The translations under genes were made by a program, and so were the position numbers. A stretch of DNA of 64,000 nucleotides from UBA668 sp963720695 (GTDB lineage: Bacteria; Actinomycetota; Acidimicrobiia; Acidimicrobiales; Ilumatobacteraceae), in the NCBI GenBank assembly GCA_963720695.1, contig CAVRGG010000004.1, forward strand, positions 248,001 to 312,000, in the 5' to 3' direction. Positions 18,229-27,242 of this stretch are shown one piece after another. Position 1 is the stretch's first letter; the number at the start of each line of letters is the position of its first letter. Below the pieces are notes generated by a model. It ran no database searches, had not been told where the DNA came from, and was given only the letters and a program-made list of their open reading frames with translations.

Positions 18229-19854
18229 TCAGCCGACGCCGAGCTGCGTGAAGGCGACGCCCTTGAGGCGCTTGTAATCGACCTTCCCGTTCGGCGCGCG
18301 GCCGATGGTGTCGACGACGACGAGGTGGCGCGGCGCCTTGTAGTGGGCGAGGTGCGACTTGACGTGCTCGGCGAGATCGTGGAGTTGCGGTGTGGCGCCG
18401 TCGGCGGGCTCGACGACCACGCAGATGGTCTCGCCGAAACGCTCGTCGGGGATGCCGACGGCCACGGCGTCGCGCACCGACGGGTGTTGCTTGACGGCTT
18501 CCTCGATCTCCTCGGGGAAGACCTTCTCGCCGCCGGTGTTGATGCACACCGAGCCTCGGCCCAGCAGCGCGAGCGTGCCGTCGTCGTTGACCTCGGCCCA
18601 GTCCCCCGGCACCGTCCAACGCTGCCCCTCGAACGTGCGAAACGTCTGCGCCGTCTTCGCCTCGTCCTTGTAGTAGCCGAGCGGGATGAAGCCGCTCACG
18701 GCGACGAGGCCGCGCTCGCCGGAACCGGGGGCGACGCGCCGACCGTCCTCGGTGAACACCGCGCAGGAGGGACCGATCTGGAACCTGGCGGTCTGGCTGG
18801 TACCGCCTGAGGTGGACACGGACGCCCCCATCCCCACCGCCTCGGACGATCCGAAGGAATCGAACAGGGCCGCCTGGGGCATGTGCCGCAGGAGCCCTTC
18901 CTTGTTGTCGTGCGACCACATCACCCCCGACGACGACATCATCACGACGCTGGACAGGTCGTAGCGCCCGGGCTCGGCGTCGAGCCGCTCGAGGATCGGG
19001 CCGGCGAACGCCTGACCGACGATGATGACCGAGCTGACCCCGTTGCGCTCGATCTCCGACAGCAGCTCGTCGACGTCGAAGTGACGCGACGGCAGCGTGA
19101 CCACGCAGCCACCGAGGTTCATCGCGATCAGGCTGGAGAACTGCCCGGTGCCGTGCATCAACGGGCAGGCCGACAGCAGGACGCGTCCTGGCTCGTCGGG
19201 TGAGAGCCGGCTCACGATCTCGTCGATGGAGTCCGCCGGGGGCACGCCGAGCACCACGTTGCCGCCGGCGCCGAGCACGTTGAACAGGTCGTCCTGACGC
19301 CACATCACACCCTTGGGCATGCCGGTGGTGCCTCCGGTGTAGAGCAACAGGAGGTCGTCGCCGCTGCGACCCCACGGACCGCGTACAGGGCCGTCGACCG
19401 CGATCGTGACCACCGACTCGTAGTCGACCGCCCACGACGGCACGGGGGCCGTGCCATCGGCGACGCAGTACCACCTGCGCACCTTGGGCAGATCGTGGCG
19501 CACCTGCTCGACGAGATCGACGAACGCGGCGTGGAACACGACGGCTTCGGCGTCGGCGTTGTCGAACAGGTAGAGGATCTCGTCGTGCCCGTAGCGGTAG
19601 TTCGTGTTGACCGGCGCGAAGCCGCCTTTGAACGCGGCGACGTAGGTCTCGAGGTACTCCGGTCCGTTGTAGAGGTAGGCGGCGACCTTGCTCTGGTGCC
19701 CGAGTCCGGCGGCGAGCATGTCGGCCGCGAGGGCATCGGCCCTGGCGTCGAACGCTGCCCAGGAGATGCGCCGATCCCCCTGCACCTGGCACGGGTGATC
19801 CGGCACGGTCGCGGCGACCGCCTCGTAGACATCCGCAAAGTTCCACTCGGTCAC
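18229..19854 (-). CDS. AMP-dependent acyl-CoA synthetase
   Basis: A 541-residue ANL-superfamily ligase activating an acid with ATP and CoA. The P-loop LLYTGGTTGMPKGVMW, the adenine segment DSFGSSEAVGMG, the GDWAEV hinge region and the catalytic C-terminal lysine in APNGKVDYKRLKG are all present. Overall it resembles the FadD-like/steroid and fatty-acid CoA ligases of actinobacteria. The GTG at 19854 follows GGGGGAG by six bases. It is the first gene of the minus-strand run that continues to 14261 or 12854, so it probably feeds CoA esters to the acyl-CoA dehydrogenase and SDR. Confidence 0.9.
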   Translation of the reverse strand: MTEWNFADVYEAVAATVPDHPCQVQGDRRISWAAFDARADALAADMLAAGLGHQSKVAAYLYNGPEYLETYVAAFKGGFAPVNTNYRYGHDEILYLFDNADAEAVVFHAAFVDLVEQVRHDLPKVRRWYCVADGTAPVPSWAVDYESVVTIAVDGPVRGPWGRSGDDLLLLYTGGTTGMPKGVMWRQDDLFNVLGAGGNVVLGVPPADSIDEIVSRLSPDEPGRVLLSACPLMHGTGQFSSLIAMNLGGCVVTLPSRHFDVDELLSEIERNGVSSVIIVGQAFAGPILERLDAEPGRYDLSSVVMMSSSGVMWSHDNKEGLLRHMPQAALFDSFGSSEAVGMGASVSTSGGTSQTARFQIGPSCAVFTEDGRRVAPGSGERGLVAVSGFIPLGYYKDEAKTAQTFRTFEGQRWTVPGDWAEVNDDGTLALLGRGSVCINTGGEKVFPEEIEEAVKQHPSVRDAVAVGIPDERFGETICVVVEPADGATPQLHDLAEHVKSHLAHYKAPRHLVVVDTIGRAPNGKVDYKRLKGVAFTQLGVG

Positions 19855-19923
19855 GCGACTCCCCCTTCGTTGCCGGCCCTCAGCATGGCAGTGGACGACC
19901 GCGCTCGTCCCACCGGACGCGAA

Positions 19924-19951
19924 CGAGGGGCCCCGTGACCGGGACCCCTCG
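19924..19951 (-). terminator. hairpin terminator downstream of tRNA-Cys
   Basis: The sequence CGAGGGGCCCC-GTGACC-GGGACCCCTCG forms a strong GC-rich stem eight bases after the tRNA 3' end. It fits transcription termination of the tRNA gene; only a short T-containing tail follows. Confidence 0.6.
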
Positions 19952-19959
19952 AACCGACC

Positions 19960-20034
19960 TGGAGGCGACGATGGGAATCGAACCCATGTGGAGGGCTTTG
20001 CAGGCCCTTGCCTCAGCCACTCGGCCACGTCGCC
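19960..20034 (-). tRNA. tRNA-Cys (GCA)
   Basis: All arms fold: acceptor GGCGACG/CGTCGCC, anticodon stem AGGGC/GCCCT around the loop CTGCAAA (anticodon GCA, cysteine), and T arm ATGGG-TTCGATT-CCCAT. The discriminator is T and the CCA end is encoded (19960-19962 on the minus strand). There is no sign of an integrated element at its 3' end. Confidence 0.96.
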
Positions 20035-20119
20035 ATCCGCCGTGGGTCTCCCCTGCGGCGCCTGCACGATAGCGGGGTCGCCCCGAGGTCGCACCGCCGG
20101 TTCGGACGGGGCGGTCGGT

Positions 20120-20680
20120 TCAGGAGGCCGCGAACGCGGGGCGGCTGAAGACCTCACGCACCATCGGCTCGAAGTGCTCGAGCGGCAGGGTGTCGTAGTC
20201 GGGATCGAACGAGGCCTGGTCCCAACGGTCGCAGAATCGGTCGCAGCTGTCGAACCACGGGTGGTCGCGATACGCATCGCGGGCGTCGGGGTCGACCCCG
20301 AGATGCTCCCCGTAGTACTTCTGCTGGAACACCCCGTGCATGTTGACCACCCACGTCACCTCCTCGCGCACATAGGGCCGGAGGATGGCTGCGGCGAGCT
20401 GCGAGTGGTTCTCCGGCGCGAGCGCGTCACCGATGTCGTGGACCAGCGCGGCCACGATCCAGTCGACGTCAGCACCGTCACGCTCCGCCCGAGTCGCGGA
20501 TTGCAGCGAGTGCTCGAGACGAGTCACCCGATACCCGTCGAGGCCACCTTCGAGCAGGCGGAGGTTGGCGAGGATGCGGTCGGGGAGCTCCGCGATGTAG
20601 GCCCGCTCGAACCCGTGCAGGAACTCGTACTCCTCCTTCGTGCCGTCGGCCATCCGCACGAACTGCACCTGGTCCATCAC
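20120..20680 (-). CDS. HD-domain mixed-valent di-iron oxygenase-like protein (PhnZ/TmpB-like)
   Basis: A 186-residue HD-superfamily protein. Candidate metal ligands are H57 (in RLEHSLQ), H81-D82 (VHDIGD), H92 (ENHSQ), H115 (NMHG) and D154 (RWDQ). That is the six-ligand set of the di-iron HD oxygenases PhnZ, TmpB and myo-inositol oxygenase; the H57-H81 and H92-H115 spacings match those I recall for PhnZ. PhnZ and TmpB cleave the C-P bond of 1-hydroxyphosphonates made by a 2-oxoglutarate oxygenase partner. Here the upstream gene is exactly such an oxygenase, and the two overlap by four bases (GTGA, 20677-20680). A phosphohydrolase role is the alternative. It is paralogous to the gene at 50424. 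Confidence 0.78.
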   Translation of the reverse strand: MMDQVQFVRMADGTKEEYEFLHGFERAYIAELPDRILANLRLLEGGLDGYRVTRLEHSLQSATRAERDGADVDWIVAALVHDIGDALAPENHSQLAAAILRPYVREEVTWVVNMHGVFQQKYYGEHLGVDPDARDAYRDHPWFDSCDRFCDRWDQASFDPDYDTLPLEHFEPMVREVFSRPAFAAS

Positions 20681-21783
20681 AGCACCTCCGGTCGCTTGAG
20701 CATTCGATAGCGGCTGCGCGGCGCGTCGCCGTCGATGTAGCAGCCCTGCAGATGACGCCGGCCCTCGTGCGGGTCGAAGCCGGTCCGACCGTGGAGCACC
20801 CGCGAGTTGTCGAACATCTCCACTTCGCCCGGCTGGAGCACGAACCTGACCTCGAACTCCGGATCACTGAGCAGCTCCGACAGCCGGCGACGTGCCCTCT
20901 GGTAGGCACGTGTCTCGGCCGGCGACATCACCGGGAGGTAGTCCAGCCGGGGGCTGTAGGCGAGGCCGGTGACCTGCCCGGCGTGGTCGCGCATCACGAC
21001 CGGTCGCACGTAGCGCAGATCGTCGGTGGCGTCGAGGAAGCGGAACTGCACCTGCACGGTGGCCAACAACTCGAAGCCCTCGGGGTCGTCCTGGCGCAAC
21101 TGATCCGTGACCGCGATGGCGTCCACCAACGTGGACAGTCCGCCGCTGGTCTCGTTGACGAGGCAGTGCAGGAGCTGGATGCCCGGCGTCGGATCGCGGT
21201 ACGGGTTGTCCGTGTGCGGGCCGAGCGGCACTGCCGTGTAGGCGAGGTCGTTGGGGTTGGGGATGGAACGCACGTCGAACAGGCGACCCCAGTTGGTGTC
21301 GCGCACGATGCCGAACCGCTCGGCCACGGTGAGCACCGCACCAGGCTCGGTCGGCACGCCGGCGACGACGATCGTGCCTCTCGCGAGAAAGTCGGCGAGC
21401 GCATCGCGCAGCGCCTTGGGTTCGGAGCGCACGGCGTCCCAGTCGTGGAGTTGCGGGCGACCGGCGTCGGCGCGCCACGGCATCGGCGCCGGGATGCCGT
21501 CGGGCGTGTCGAGGGTCCGAGCGAGATCCGCGAACGCGAACGTGTCGTCGTGACCGTCGCTGAACCGAACGTGGACGGCGTCGCCCATCACCTCGGCGGC
21601 CTCGATCGAGAGGTCGGGAGACCACCGATGAGGATCGACCAATCGCTGTTGCGTCCCCACATCCATCTGGTCCGGGGCCTGCGATCGCTCGCGGAGCCAA
21701 AGGGGCGGAAGCACTCGGCTGCCGGTGGCGTCGTGGAGCACGACCTCGACGCCCTGAGGGTTGATGTCGACGCTGATCATCAC
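20677..21783 (-). CDS. gamma-butyrobetaine hydroxylase/TmpA-like Fe(II)/2-oxoglutarate dioxygenase
   Basis: A 368-residue TauD-type oxygenase. An N-terminal GBBH-like domain (residues 1-95, with LPPLWLRERSQ and QQRLVD) precedes a catalytic domain with ligands H190 and D192 in PLGPHTDNPYRDPTPGIQLLHC, abbreviated PHTDNPYRDP, and H331 in NSRVLHGRTGF, followed by RRHLQGCYIDGD. This is the gamma-butyrobetaine/trimethyllysine hydroxylase family. The zinc cysteines of BBOX are absent, as I recall for TmpA, the enzyme that hydroxylates trimethylaminoethylphosphonate. The coupled HD oxygenase favours a TmpA-like role; carnitine genes at 33-43 kb favour true gamma-butyrobetaine hydroxylation. The GTG (21783) and ATG (21780) starts are equivalent. 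It diverges from the acyl-CoA dehydrogenase across 40 bases. Confidence 0.85.
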   Translation of the reverse strand: MMISVDINPQGVEVVLHDATGSRVLPPLWLRERSQAPDQMDVGTQQRLVDPHRWSPDLSIEAAEVMGDAVHVRFSDGHDDTFAFADLARTLDTPDGIPAPMPWRADAGRPQLHDWDAVRSEPKALRDALADFLARGTIVVAGVPTEPGAVLTVAERFGIVRDTNWGRLFDVRSIPNPNDLAYTAVPLGPHTDNPYRDPTPGIQLLHCLVNETSGGLSTLVDAIAVTDQLRQDDPEGFELLATVQVQFRFLDATDDLRYVRPVVMRDHAGQVTGLAYSPRLDYLPVMSPAETRAYQRARRRLSELLSDPEFEVRFVLQPGEVEMFDNSRVLHGRTGFDPHEGRRHLQGCYIDGDAPRSRYRMLKRPEVL

Positions 21784-21823
21784 GGCTCAGATCGTACGAG
21801 ATCGAGGGGTCTACCCTGCAGCC

Positions 21824-22988
21824 ATGACCGATGATTCCGGCGACCTCGCCCTCGTCCGGCAGCACGTCGCGACGCTGTGCGAGCGCTTCGACGACGACTA
21901 CTGGGCCGCGTGCGACACCGAGCACCGCTTCCCGTGGGACTTCTATCGGGCGATGGCGGCCGGCGGGTGGATCGGCATCTCCATCCCCGAGGCCCACGGC
22001 GGCGGAGGCCGAGGCATCACCGAGGCCGCTGCCGTGCTCCAGACGGTGGCGGCGTCGGGTGCTGCGATGAACGGCGCCTCGGCGATCCACATGAGCATCT
22101 TCGGGATGCAACCCGTCATCCGCCACGGCTCGGAGGCGATGAAGGCGGCCTACCTGCCCGGCGTCGCCGACGGCAGCATCCATGTCGCCTTCGGCGTGAC
22201 CGAACCCGATGCCGGGACCGACACGACCCGCATCACCACCAGAGCCGTCCGCGACGGCGACAGGTACGTCATCAACGGTCGCAAGGTCTGGACCTCGAAA
22301 GCGCTCGAGGCCGATCGAATCCTGTTGCTGACCCGGACGACACCGCTCGAGGAGTGCGCCAAGCCGACTCAGGGGATGACCCTGTTCCTCGTCGACCGGC
22401 ATGCGCCAGGGGTCGGCGCGGTGCCGATCGCAGAAGATGGGCCGCAACGCCGTCGCGTCGTGTGAGACCACCTACGACGACGTCGACGTCCCGGTCACCG
22501 ATCGCGTCGGCGAGGAGGGCCGGGGGTTCCAGTACCTGATCGACGGCCTCAACGCCGAGCGGGTCCTCATCGCCGCCGAGGCCATCGGCATCGGTCACGC
22601 CGCGCTGCGGCGAGCGGTCGCCTATGCGAAGGAACGAGTGGTCTTCGGCCGACCCATCGGACAGAACCAGGCGATCGCGTTCCCCCTCGCCGAGGCGCAC
22701 GCCCGCCTGCGCGCTGCCGAACTCATGGTCGGCGAGGCGGCCCGGCTGGTCGATGCCGGGCTGCCGTGCGGCGAGGAGGCCAACATCGCCAAGTTCCTCG
22801 CCGCGGAGGCCGGCTACTTCGCCGCCGATCGGGCGGTGCAGACGCTCGGTGGGTTCGGCTACGCGAGCGAGTACCACGTCGAGCGGTACTTCCGTGAGGC
22901 CCGGCTGATGCGCATCGCCCCGATCAGCCAAGAACTGATCCTCAGCTACGTGTCCGAGCACGTCCTCGGCCTCCCCCGCGGCTACTGA
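21824..22988 (+). CDS. acyl-CoA dehydrogenase, frameshifted
   Basis: Repaired length is 387 residues, normal for the family. Present are the FAD motif AFGVTEPDAGTDTTRITT, NGRKVWTSKA, the active-site region GLNAERVLIAAEAIG, and the C-terminal QTLGGFGYASEYHVERYFR. A +1 shift at about 22430-22434 splits the gene: removing one base in GCAGAAGATGGG restores VPIAKMGRNAVASCETTYDDV. The first frame otherwise ends at 22465. The ATG at 21824 starts MTDDSGDLALVRQHV. It diverges from the GBBH-like oxygenase and ends in front of a long palindrome that separates it from the Rieske gene. The substrate is unknown. Confidence 0.83.
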
Positions 22989-23001
22989 CCCATAACCGAC
23001 T

Positions 23002-23040
23002 TGAGGTTTCTGGCGTCACCAGGTGACGCCAGAAACCTCA
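23002..23040. terminator. perfect 19-bp inverted repeat between convergent genes
   Basis: The arms 23002-23020 (TGAGGTTTCTGGCGTCACC) and 23022-23040 are exact reverse complements with one base between them. It starts 14 bases after the acyl-CoA dehydrogenase stop and ends 31 bases before the Rieske stop. It can terminate transcription from both sides; the TTTC/GAAA in the stem is unlike the CCGGGAAGGATCC family seen elsewhere. Confidence 0.65.
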
Positions 23041-23071
23041 CGTCTTGGAGGGCGCGCCCGGGGGCGAGCCG

Positions 23072-24202
23072 TCAGTCCTCCGCGAGTGCGGCCCGGAGGC
23101 ACTGGTGCACCCAGTACACGCCGCGCTCTTCGACGGTTGCGAGGACACCGTCGGCATCGACGCCGGCATCGTGCGAACGCTGCACCGCCGTACAGATGTC
23201 GACGTCCTGGAGGTGCACGAGACGGTGCGCTGCGACCTGGGCCTCGACGGTCGCGGGCTCCGCGGTCGGGTGGGCGTACAGGCGACGGTGGACGAGGGTG
23301 CGGTTCGCGGCGAGCGGCTCCATCCACATCGCCAGCGCCGCGTCGGGGAACACGTTGAGCATCAGGTTGGGCCAGACACTCAGGTAGCTCCCCACGTCGT
23401 ACGGCATCGTCGGAGTGGCGCCGGCGATGGCATCCCACCCTGGTTCGCCCGGGAGCAGCGTCGCCAGGCGGCGTCCCACGTCGTCGGTCGCATGCAACGG
23501 ACGATCCCACGCGTAGAGCACCGGCCCGTCGCTCACCATCGGGTAGTCGTGGCTCGATGAGTTGTCGATCTCCGGGTGGACGAACGGCGTGTGGTAGTTC
23601 TCGCTGTAGTTCTCGAGGAGCACCTTCCAGTTGAACGGTCGCTCGTGGGACTCGCTCAGCACGACGTGCATCGACTCGACCGGGTAACCACGCGCCGCGT
23701 CGGCGAGCGGACCAAGGTCGAGCGGCGGCGCGTCGACATGCGCGTTGACGAACACCCACCGCCTCCAGCTCCCGATGCGGAGCGGGCGCAGCGACACGTC
23801 GCCCGGCTCGAAGTCGTCCGGTGCACCGACGCCCTGTGCGCGTGCCAGCGATCCGTCGAGCCGGTACAGCCAGGCGTGGTACGGGCAACTGATCGCGGCG
23901 CCGGCGCCCTCGTCACCCACCTCGCACAGCGGAGCAGCACGGTGGCGGCAGACGTTCACGAACGCGCGCAACACACCGGTCCGATCGCGCACCAGCAGGA
24001 CCGGAAGGCCGGCGACCGTGATCGCCCGCCATGCCCCCGCGCTCGGCATCTCGGCCTCGTCGCCGACGCAGATCCAGTCCCGGCGCCACACACGATCGAC
24101 CTCGCGCTCGAAGTGCGATGCGGCGCCGTACCACGCTGCGGGCAGGGTGCGCGCGGAGCGGATTCCCGCCGGATCGCCGATCATCCGAACCCGTGCTTCC
24201 AT
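23072..24202 (-). CDS. Rieske non-haem iron oxygenase, large subunit
   Basis: A 376-residue ring-hydroxylating-type oxygenase alpha subunit. The Rieske cluster is C85-x-H87 (VCRHRAAPLC) and C106-x2-H109 (SCPYHAW). The catalytic iron site is in NWKVLLENYSENYHTPFVH, with the two histidines of the 2-His-1-Asp triad. No reductase gene is nearby, so electrons must come from an unlinked partner. The ATG at 24202 is preceded by GGAGGAGGGT. It diverges from the potD-like gene across an interval holding a perfect TGA-N8-TCA palindrome, which suggests shared control with the importer and a role in oxidising the imported compound. Confidence 0.9.
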   Translation of the reverse strand: MEARVRMIGDPAGIRSARTLPAAWYGAASHFEREVDRVWRRDWICVGDEAEMPSAGAWRAITVAGLPVLLVRDRTGVLRAFVNVCRHRAAPLCEVGDEGAGAAISCPYHAWLYRLDGSLARAQGVGAPDDFEPGDVSLRPLRIGSWRRWVFVNAHVDAPPLDLGPLADAARGYPVESMHVVLSESHERPFNWKVLLENYSENYHTPFVHPEIDNSSSHDYPMVSDGPVLYAWDRPLHATDDVGRRLATLLPGEPGWDAIAGATPTMPYDVGSYLSVWPNLMLNVFPDAALAMWMEPLAANRTLVHRRLYAHPTAEPATVEAQVAAHRLVHLQDVDICTAVQRSHDAGVDADGVLATVEERGVYWVHQCLRAALAED

Positions 24203-24239
24203 CACACCCTCCTCCCCCCACCCCGATTGTTTGTTATTC

Positions 24240-24253
24240 TGACTCATGAGTCA
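24240..24253. promoter_or_regulatory. operator candidate, perfect 14-bp palindrome (TGA-N8-TCA)
   Basis: TGACTCATGAGTCA lies between the divergent Rieske and potD-like genes. On the minus strand it forms part of a TTGACT -35-like hexamer. The same TGA-N8-TCA frame recurs at 33421, 45961 and 48216, and in diverged form at 38418. Confidence 0.6.
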
Positions 24254-24273
24254 ATCAACTCCTTGGGGGACAC

Positions 24274-25449
24274 ATGACCACATCACGACGGCAGTTTCTG
24301 GCACGATCCGCGCAGATGGGGGTGTTGCTCGGCGCAGGGGTGCCGCTGCTCCAGTCCTGCGGCAAGGATTCGACCTCGTCGGACCGCAAGGTCACCAAGG
24401 CGATCGCTGATGGCCTCACGCCGGAGAAGGGTCCGCTGCGGATCGTCAACTACGCCGACTACGTGAACCCGGACGTCATCGCCGACTTCGAGAACGAGTT
24501 CGGTGTGAAGGTGGAGATCTCCACGTTCGACACCGACAGCGAGGTCATCGCCAAGCTCGCCTCCGGCGCGCTCAAGGCGGACCTCGACCACTCGGTGGCC
24601 AACGACACGATCGGCAACATGATCAACGGCGGGCTCCTCCAGCCGCTCAACAAGAGCTACATCACCAACGCGTCCAACATCGTCTCCGCGTTCAACGACC
24701 CGTGGTACGACAAGGGCGCCACGTACTCGATGCCGTACACCTTCTTCGGTACGGGCATCGGCTTCCGAGCCGACCGGATCGACCCGGCCAAGGTCGCCGA
24801 GCAGGGCTGGGACACCATCTGGGACGCGACCGACTTCAAGGGCGAGGTCTCCGTGCTCGACTCGGACCGCGAGGCGCTCGGCATGGCGATGCTGCGCAAC
24901 GGCGTCCTCGACGTGAACAGCAAGGACCAGAAGGTGATCGACCAGGCACTGGCGGACCTGCTGCAGCTCATCGACCTCGTCAACGTCAAGGTCAACATCG
25001 AGGGGTACAAGGACATCCCGGAGGGCTCCACCACGATCGCCCAGACGTGGAGCGCCGACCTCATCACGGGCGCCGCGGGCTACCTGCCCGAGGGAGTCAC
25101 GGCCGACGTGCTCGGCTTCTGGCACCCGCCGGCCGGCGAGTACGTCGTGACCAACGACTCGATGTCGGTGTTGGCCAACGCCGAGAACCCCGTGCTCGCC
25201 CACCTCTACATCAACTACCTGCTCGACAACGACGTCGCAGAGAAGAACTTCAGCTGGCTCGGCTATCTGCCGGCACTGACCAAGTTCGACGCCGACTACG
25301 TCATCAACGCCGGCTACGTCCCCGAGAACCTGCGTAACTGCGTGCCGACCAAGGAAGAGATCGACAAGGGCCTCTACTACGCCCCGCTGGATCCGGACAC
25401 CAAGGCGAAGTACGAGGAGGCCTGGTCGAAGTTCACGGCCGGAGGCTGA
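24274..25449 (+). CDS. ABC transporter substrate-binding protein, spermidine/putrescine (PotD) family
   Basis: A 391-residue lipoprotein. The N-terminus has a Tat-like motif (SRRQFL, residues 4-9) and a lipobox LLQSC at about residue 29, so it is exported and lipid-anchored. The mature part shows the PotD/PotF pattern: LRIVNYADYVNPDVIADFE, ISTFDTDSEVIAKL, and the late NAENPVLAHLYINYLL. PotD-like proteins also bind non-polyamine cations, including quaternary amines and opine-like amines. It is the first gene of a plus-strand operon with permease genes, an amine oxidase and a molybdenum hydroxylase. The ATPase gene is not in this operon; the candidate lies at 47112. Confidence 0.92.
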   Translation: MTTSRRQFLARSAQMGVLLGAGVPLLQSCGKDSTSSDRKVTKAIADGLTPEKGPLRIVNYADYVNPDVIADFENEFGVKVEISTFDTDSEVIAKLASGALKADLDHSVANDTIGNMINGGLLQPLNKSYITNASNIVSAFNDPWYDKGATYSMPYTFFGTGIGFRADRIDPAKVAEQGWDTIWDATDFKGEVSVLDSDREALGMAMLRNGVLDVNSKDQKVIDQALADLLQLIDLVNVKVNIEGYKDIPEGSTTIAQTWSADLITGAAGYLPEGVTADVLGFWHPPAGEYVVTNDSMSVLANAENPVLAHLYINYLLDNDVAEKNFSWLGYLPALTKFDADYVINAGYVPENLRNCVPTKEEIDKGLYYAPLDPDTKAKYEEAWSKFTAGG

Positions 25450-25452
25450 GTC

Positions 25453-26370
25453 GTGGCCCTTGCGGTCAGGTCACCGGCGCGACGTCGCAACGTGGTGTGG
25501 GCCTCGTTCGCCGCGCCCGGTGTCGCGTGGCTGATCGTCTTCTTCGTCGTGTCGGTGTATGCGGTGATGGCCGTGGCCTTCGGCACCGTCGACCCGATCC
25601 TTCGCACCACCATCCCGACGTGGAACCCGCTGCAATGGGACTTCGCGGCGATGGGCAAGGTGCTCGATCGCGTCTTCGGCGGCGATCTCGGCCACGTGTT
25701 CGTGCGGACGTTCGCCTTCGTCGGGCTCTCACTGCTCGGCTGCATCGTCATCGGCTACCCGGTCGCCTATTACGTGGCGCGCAAGGCGCAACGCTCACGC
25801 AGGTTGCTGCTCGCGGCGCTCGTGTTGCCGTTCTGGATCAGCTACCTCATGCGGATGTTGGCGTGGACGAACCTGCTGCAGATCGACGGCTACGTCAACG
25901 ACGTGCTGCGCTGGCTGCACCTGCAGAGCGAGCCCCGCAACTGGCTCGACGGTGACTGGTACACGGTGGTGATCGGACTCATCTACGGCTACATCCCGTT
26001 CTTCATCCTCCCGCTGTACTCCGCGCTCGAACGGCTCGACGGCAGGCTCATCGAGGCCGGGCGCGACCTGGGGGCGAACGCGTTCCACACGTTCGTGAGA
26101 GTGACGCTGCCGTTGTCCGTGCCCGGGTTGATGGCGGCGAGCGTGATCACCATCCTGCCGATGTTCGGCGACTACTACACGAACACCTATCTCACGAGCG
26201 GGTCACCGAAGACGGAGATGGTCGGCAACCAGATCGAGTACTACCTACGCGGCTCCAGCCAGCCCCAGACCGGCGCCTCGCTCGTGCTGATCCTCATGGC
26301 CTTCCTGTTCGTGCTGATGGTGTACTACCTGGTCACCACGATCCGTCAACAGCGGGCGGCCGAACGATGA
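25453..26370 (+). CDS. ABC transporter permease (PotB-like)
   Basis: A 305-residue inner-membrane permease with six helices. The cytoplasmic EAA loop that docks the ATPase is present as LIEAGRDLGANAFHTFVRVTLP (key part EAGRDLGANA). The GTG at 25453 is three bases after the potD-like stop, and the end overlaps the next permease by four bases (26367-26370). It pairs with the PotC-like subunit to form the channel. Confidence 0.93.
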   Translation: MALAVRSPARRRNVVWASFAAPGVAWLIVFFVVSVYAVMAVAFGTVDPILRTTIPTWNPLQWDFAAMGKVLDRVFGGDLGHVFVRTFAFVGLSLLGCIVIGYPVAYYVARKAQRSRRLLLAALVLPFWISYLMRMLAWTNLLQIDGYVNDVLRWLHLQSEPRNWLDGDWYTVVIGLIYGYIPFFILPLYSALERLDGRLIEAGRDLGANAFHTFVRVTLPLSVPGLMAASVITILPMFGDYYTNTYLTSGSPKTEMVGNQIEYYLRGSSQPQTGASLVLILMAFLFVLMVYYLVTTIRQQRAAER

Positions 26371-27242
26371 ACCCCTTCCGCCGCCGCAACGGCAAGGCGC
26401 CCGTGCTCGCCATGCTCACCTGGGTCTACGTGCTGTGGTCGCTGTTGCCCGTGCTCGTCGCCGTTCGGATCTCGCTCAACTCCGGCAAGAGCCGCTCCAC
26501 GTTCCAGTCGCCGTCGTTCCGCTGGTACTGGGGCGATCCGGTGGCGTCGGTGTGGCACGACGACGCCCTCCACATCGCGTTGTCCAACACGCTGAAGCTG
26601 GCCGTGATGTGCATGCTCATCGCGACACCGATCGGGGTGGCGATGGCCATCGGACTGCACCGGTGGAAGGGCAAGCTCTCCAATGCCGCCAACGGCCTGA
26701 TGCTGGTGCCCATCGTGACGCCGGAGATCGTGTTCGGCGTCGCGCTCTTCCTCGTGTTCACACAGGTCTACGTCGGCACCCCCGACGGCCTCACCCGCCA
26801 ACTGCTCGGCCACATCACCTTCACCATGTCGTTCGTCGTCGTCATCGTGCGTGGCCGGCTGGCGGCCATCGGCGCCCAGTACGAGGAAGCCGCCCGCGAC
26901 CTCGGCGCGACCCGTCTGCAGGCGATCCGGCTCGTGCTCCTGCCGATGCTGGCGCCGGCGATCTTCGCCGCCGTGATGGTCACGTTCGCCACGTCGGTCG
27001 ACGACTTCGTCATCTCGTCGTTCCTGTCCACCGGCGCCTCCACGGAGACGGTGCCGATCAAGATCTACTCGGGCGCGAGGGCTGGGAGCACCCCGGCACT
27101 CAACGCACTGGCGACCGTCATGCTCGTGGTGACACTCGCCGCCGTCGGCCTGGCGGCGCTCGCGATGCGCGCCATGAGTCGCAAGGGCGGCGACGCCGCC
27201 GACATGGCTTCAGCGGGCGGTCTCGCCGGCCTCACCGGATGA
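26367..27242 (+). CDS. ABC transporter permease (PotC-like)
   Basis: A 291-residue permease with six helices and the EAA loop YEEAARDLGATRLQAIRLVLLP (key part EEAARDLGATR). The motif SVDDFVISSFLS is characteristic of PotC-type permeases. It overlaps both neighbours by four bases. Together with the PotB-like protein it forms the membrane part of the importer. Confidence 0.93.
   Translation: MNPFRRRNGKAPVLAMLTWVYVLWSLLPVLVAVRISLNSGKSRSTFQSPSFRWYWGDPVASVWHDDALHIALSNTLKLAVMCMLIATPIGVAMAIGLHRWKGKLSNAANGLMLVPIVTPEIVFGVALFLVFTQVYVGTPDGLTRQLLGHITFTMSFVVVIVRGRLAAIGAQYEEAARDLGATRLQAIRLVLLPMLAPAIFAAVMVTFATSVDDFVISSFLSTGASTETVPIKIYSGARAGSTPALNALATVMLVVTLAAVGLAALAMRAMSRKGGDAADMASAGGLAGLTG

Noticed and set aside
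19960..20034. tRNA-Cys as an attachment site of an integrated element
   Set aside because: No integrase, no direct repeat of the tRNA 3' end seen nearby, and flanking genes are ordinary metabolic genes.
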